Origin: DASZIT01 sp963819695
Lineage (GTDB): Bacteria; Actinomycetota; Acidimicrobiia; Acidimicrobiales; RAAP-2
Reading direction: 5' to 3'
Assembly: GCA_963819695.1 (NCBI GenBank)
Contig: CAWFXD010000001.1
Span: 2,170,001-2,234,000 of the forward strand
DNA: 64,000 nucleotides
The stretch's first letter is position 1. Each line of letters opens with the position of its first letter. Of the stretch, positions 62,155-64,000 are shown piece after piece. The notes beneath the pieces are model-generated. The model made no database searches and was not told the DNA's origin. It saw nothing but the letters and a program-made list of their open reading frames with translations. Both the position numbers and the translations under genes were made by a program.

Positions 62155-62903
62155 GCCACACTCCGGCGTTGGGCGCCGTCGACCAGCAGGTCGACGACCA
62201 CCCGCATCATGTAATACGCCGATCCGAGGCCGGCGATGCTTGACCGGCCGTGCCGGCGTGGCTCCATCTGCACCGGGACTTCGGCGACCGTCAATCCGGA
62301 ATGACAGGCCAACACGATGGTCCCGACTTCGGGAAAGTCGGTGGGGTAGCTGGCCGCGAACAGTTCGATCCCCCGGCGGCCCACCGCCCGGAAGCCGGAG
62401 GTGGTATCGGTGAACGATCCCCCGGTCTTCCAGCGAACCAGCACCGCCAGTACCCGCATCCCGAATCGGCGGCCGGTGGGAGAATCGAACGCCCCCCGGC
62501 CGAGCCACCGAGACCCGATCGTCACATCTGCCGTCCCGTCGAACAGCGGCTCCAGGAGGCGGGGGGCTTCGGCGGGGTCGTGTTGTCCATCGCCGTCGAT
62601 CTGCATGGCAAATTCGAATCCATGCCGCAGGGCGTACTGGTAGCCGGTCTGGACCGCACCGCCGATTCCGAGGTTGATGGGCAGCGACACCACCGCCGCC
62701 CCTGCCAGGTACGCCTGCATGCCGGTGTCGTCAGTGGAGCCGTCGTCCACCACCACCACGTGAGCATGTGGCAACGACGCGTAGATCATCCGTACGACGT
62801 CGAACACCGATCTTCCCTCGTTGAAAGCCGGAACGACGACACACAGGCGATGCTGTTTGCTCACCGGGTCGGCATCACCGCTTAGGGCATTCATCGCCAC
62901 CAT
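62151..62903 (-). CDS. GT2 glycosyltransferase
   Basis: 250 aa. RLCVVVPAFNEGRSVFDVVR, VVVVDDGSTDDTG, MQIDGDGQHDPAEAPRLLEP (DxD) and TSGFRAVGRRGIELF identify a family-2 enzyme of the polyprenyl-phosphate type. It is translationally coupled with the DUF2304-DUF2142 gene and probably supplies the lipid-linked sugar for it. ATG 62903 is used; ATG 62894 is an alternative. Confidence 0.88.
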   Translation of the reverse strand: MVAMNALSGDADPVSKQHRLCVVVPAFNEGRSVFDVVRMIYASLPHAHVVVVDDGSTDDTGMQAYLAGAAVVSLPINLGIGGAVQTGYQYALRHGFEFAMQIDGDGQHDPAEAPRLLEPLFDGTADVTIGSRWLGRGAFDSPTGRRFGMRVLAVLVRWKTGGSFTDTTSGFRAVGRRGIELFAASYPTDFPEVGTIVLACHSGLTVAEVPVQMEPRRHGRSSIAGLGSAYYMMRVVVDLLVDGAQRRSVA

Positions 62904-63132
62904 GCCATTGGGGTACTGCGAACCCGTGCCGAGCCGAGCGAGATCTTGCGATGGGACCCCGGACGGTCGGCATCAAATCCCCCCTCCCGTGGCAACCGCA
63001 TTGGGCGAGACTAGCCTTCCGGCGATTTGAGGACGCGTTTCCTCCGGTCCCGGTCGGAACGGCGGACCCGACCGGTTGGAGCGGCCGTCGAGGACGGTGC
63101 CTCGGGCAGATCCGAGCCGGGTCCGAGCCGGT

Positions 63133-63759
63133 TCAGGACCGTTTGAGCCAGGTGGTGAGGAACTCGGTCCGCCGGTTCGCCCACTCCTCGGCGGTGATGG
63201 CGTAGCGGATGTGGTCCTCCCACTCCCCGTTGATCTCGAGGTAACCGAGGGCGACACCTTCCACCCGGAGTCCCAGCTTCTCGACCACCCGCCGGCTCGC
63301 CCGGTTGCGGGGGATGATCGCCACCTCGATCCGGTGAAGGCTGAGGGACTCGAATGCGTACTGCAGCGCGATGACCACCGCCTCGGGGATCAGGCCCAGG
63401 CCGGCGAGGTCCTGGTCGATCCAGTACCCGACCGATCCGTTCTGGAACGGGCCCCGCTGGATGGAGGAGAGGGTGATCTCGCCGGCGAACCGCCCCTCGA
63501 CGAAGATGCCGAAGCCATACCCGGTTCCGAGCTGGCGCTCCCGCTCACGCATGAGACAGCGGCTGGCGAAGCTGGCGGCGTCCTCCGGCGCCAGGGGCGC
63601 ACCTTTGGGCCTCGGCTCCCAGGGGATCAGCCACGAACGGCACCGGTCCCGCACTTCGTACCAGGCCTCGTAGTCCTTCTCGACCAGGGTGGCCAACCGC
63701 ACCCTCCAACCCGGAAGTTCGAGGGATCGCACCGGTTGCGCAGACGCGCGCGGGCTCAC
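63133..63759 (-). CDS. GNAT acetyltransferase, RimJ-like
   Basis: 208 aa. GNAT fold: LPGWRVRLATLVEKDYEAWY, GYGFGIFVEGRFAGEITLSS, VGYWIDQDLAGLGLIPEAVV (acetyl-CoA loop) and IAIIPRNRASRRVVEKLG. Most like RimJ/RimL-type N-acetyltransferases that modify ribosomal proteins or small amines. The GTG start overlaps the upstream small gene as GTGA, so the two are probably co-transcribed. Confidence 0.85.
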   Translation of the reverse strand: MSPRASAQPVRSLELPGWRVRLATLVEKDYEAWYEVRDRCRSWLIPWEPRPKGAPLAPEDAASFASRCLMRERERQLGTGYGFGIFVEGRFAGEITLSSIQRGPFQNGSVGYWIDQDLAGLGLIPEAVVIALQYAFESLSLHRIEVAIIPRNRASRRVVEKLGLRVEGVALGYLEINGEWEDHIRYAITAEEWANRRTEFLTTWLKRS

Positions 63760-64000
63760 GGTTCGGCCGGCCCGAACCCGGCTATCCCGATCTGCACCGC
63801 GGTCATCGGCTGTCCGCCGGGAACCGGGACGGCATTCCCGGGACGCCTGTGTCCGTGTTCAAACAACACCACCGGCGCATCGTAGGCCGATACGCTGTGC
63901 CCCACGCCAAACCCGGTAGCGAGAATCATTGCCCGGGTCACCGGAGACGAACAGACGGCATGCCAGCAGAGAACACGACTCCGGTACTCGGCTCCGCCCG
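63756..64000 (-). CDS. hypothetical, 5' end outside the window
   Basis: The frame is open from the window edge to a stop at 63756-63758. The visible end reads MILATGFGVGHSVSAYDAPV and later MTAVQIGIAGFGPAEP. I recognise no family in this part. A GTG at 63941 could start a 61-aa protein; otherwise the gene continues beyond the window. The overlap with the acetyltransferase start makes it a likely real gene. Confidence 0.35.
   Translation of the reverse strand, partial: GGAEYRSRVLCWHAVCSSPVTRAMILATGFGVGHSVSAYDAPVVLFEHGHRRPGNAVPVPGGQPMTAVQIGIAGFGPAEP

Overview
The window is G+C-rich bacterial DNA with dense, mostly short-spaced genes, many ATGA/GTGA stop-start overlaps, and GTG and TTG starts. 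F420-dependent luciferase-like oxidoreductases, several acyl-CoA dehydrogenases, a mycobacterial-type steroid side-chain operon, VapBC-type modules, DUF222/HNH and DUF2510 proteins, TIGR03084 and YWLVASDGG-repeat secreted proteins point to an actinobacterium, probably of the class Acidimicrobiia. The class assignment is inferred from gene content; no rRNA or marker-gene phylogeny is present.

Layout. 1-4143 (minus) is a tightly overlapping operon matching the mycobacterial igr locus for cholesterol side-chain removal: ChsE2-like and ChsE1-like acyl-CoA dehydrogenases, ChsH2-like and ChsH1-like hydratase subunits, and the start of an Ltp2-like aldolase. A CYP125-like P450 is divergent from it, joined in frame to an F420-dependent oxidoreductase, with a KstR-like operator in the shared promoter region. 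6811-12533 holds a heavily frameshifted secreted repeat protein, two toxin-antitoxin modules, a further acyl-CoA dehydrogenase and a second luciferase-like enzyme. 12593-23422 (minus) is a block of visibly lower G+C that encodes a complete Tad/Flp pilus machine (secreted and lipoprotein components, CpaB, TadZ, TadA, TadB, TadC, Flp pilin, TadE/TadG pseudopilins). It ends in a very large membrane-bound LysM-BTAD regulator.

23742-31353 is housekeeping and envelope genes: TIGR03084, DUF503, an HNH nuclease, a polysaccharide deacetylase, an L,D-transpeptidase-like protein that lacks the catalytic cysteine, a thioredoxin-like protein, a zinc ribbon, and a DEDD exonuclease/GIY-YIG fusion preceded by a LexA box. 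31391-37953 is a PucR regulator divergent from a five-gene branched-chain-amino-acid-type ABC importer. 38057-46599 contains trpD, an acyl-CoA dehydrogenase, lipoproteins, an aldo/keto reductase, a P450 with a cupin dioxygenase, and Ohr. 46685-52001 is a two-component cluster of two hybrid kinases and a lone receiver. A tRNA with anticodon UAA follows at 52198-52274. 52413-63759 is envelope and lipid metabolism: an esterase, an NlpC/P60 hydrolase, an acyltransferase plus epimerase pair, a UDP-sulfoquinovose-synthase-like gene with a GT2 enzyme, a DUF2304-DUF2142 membrane protein with another GT2 enzyme, and a GNAT acetyltransferase.

Quality caution. At least eleven genes are broken by one or a few single-base shifts, several of them inside G or C runs, while the protein families remain intact on both sides. 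That pattern resembles uncorrected indel errors more than gene decay. Each such gene is annotated as one unit spanning all its frames.
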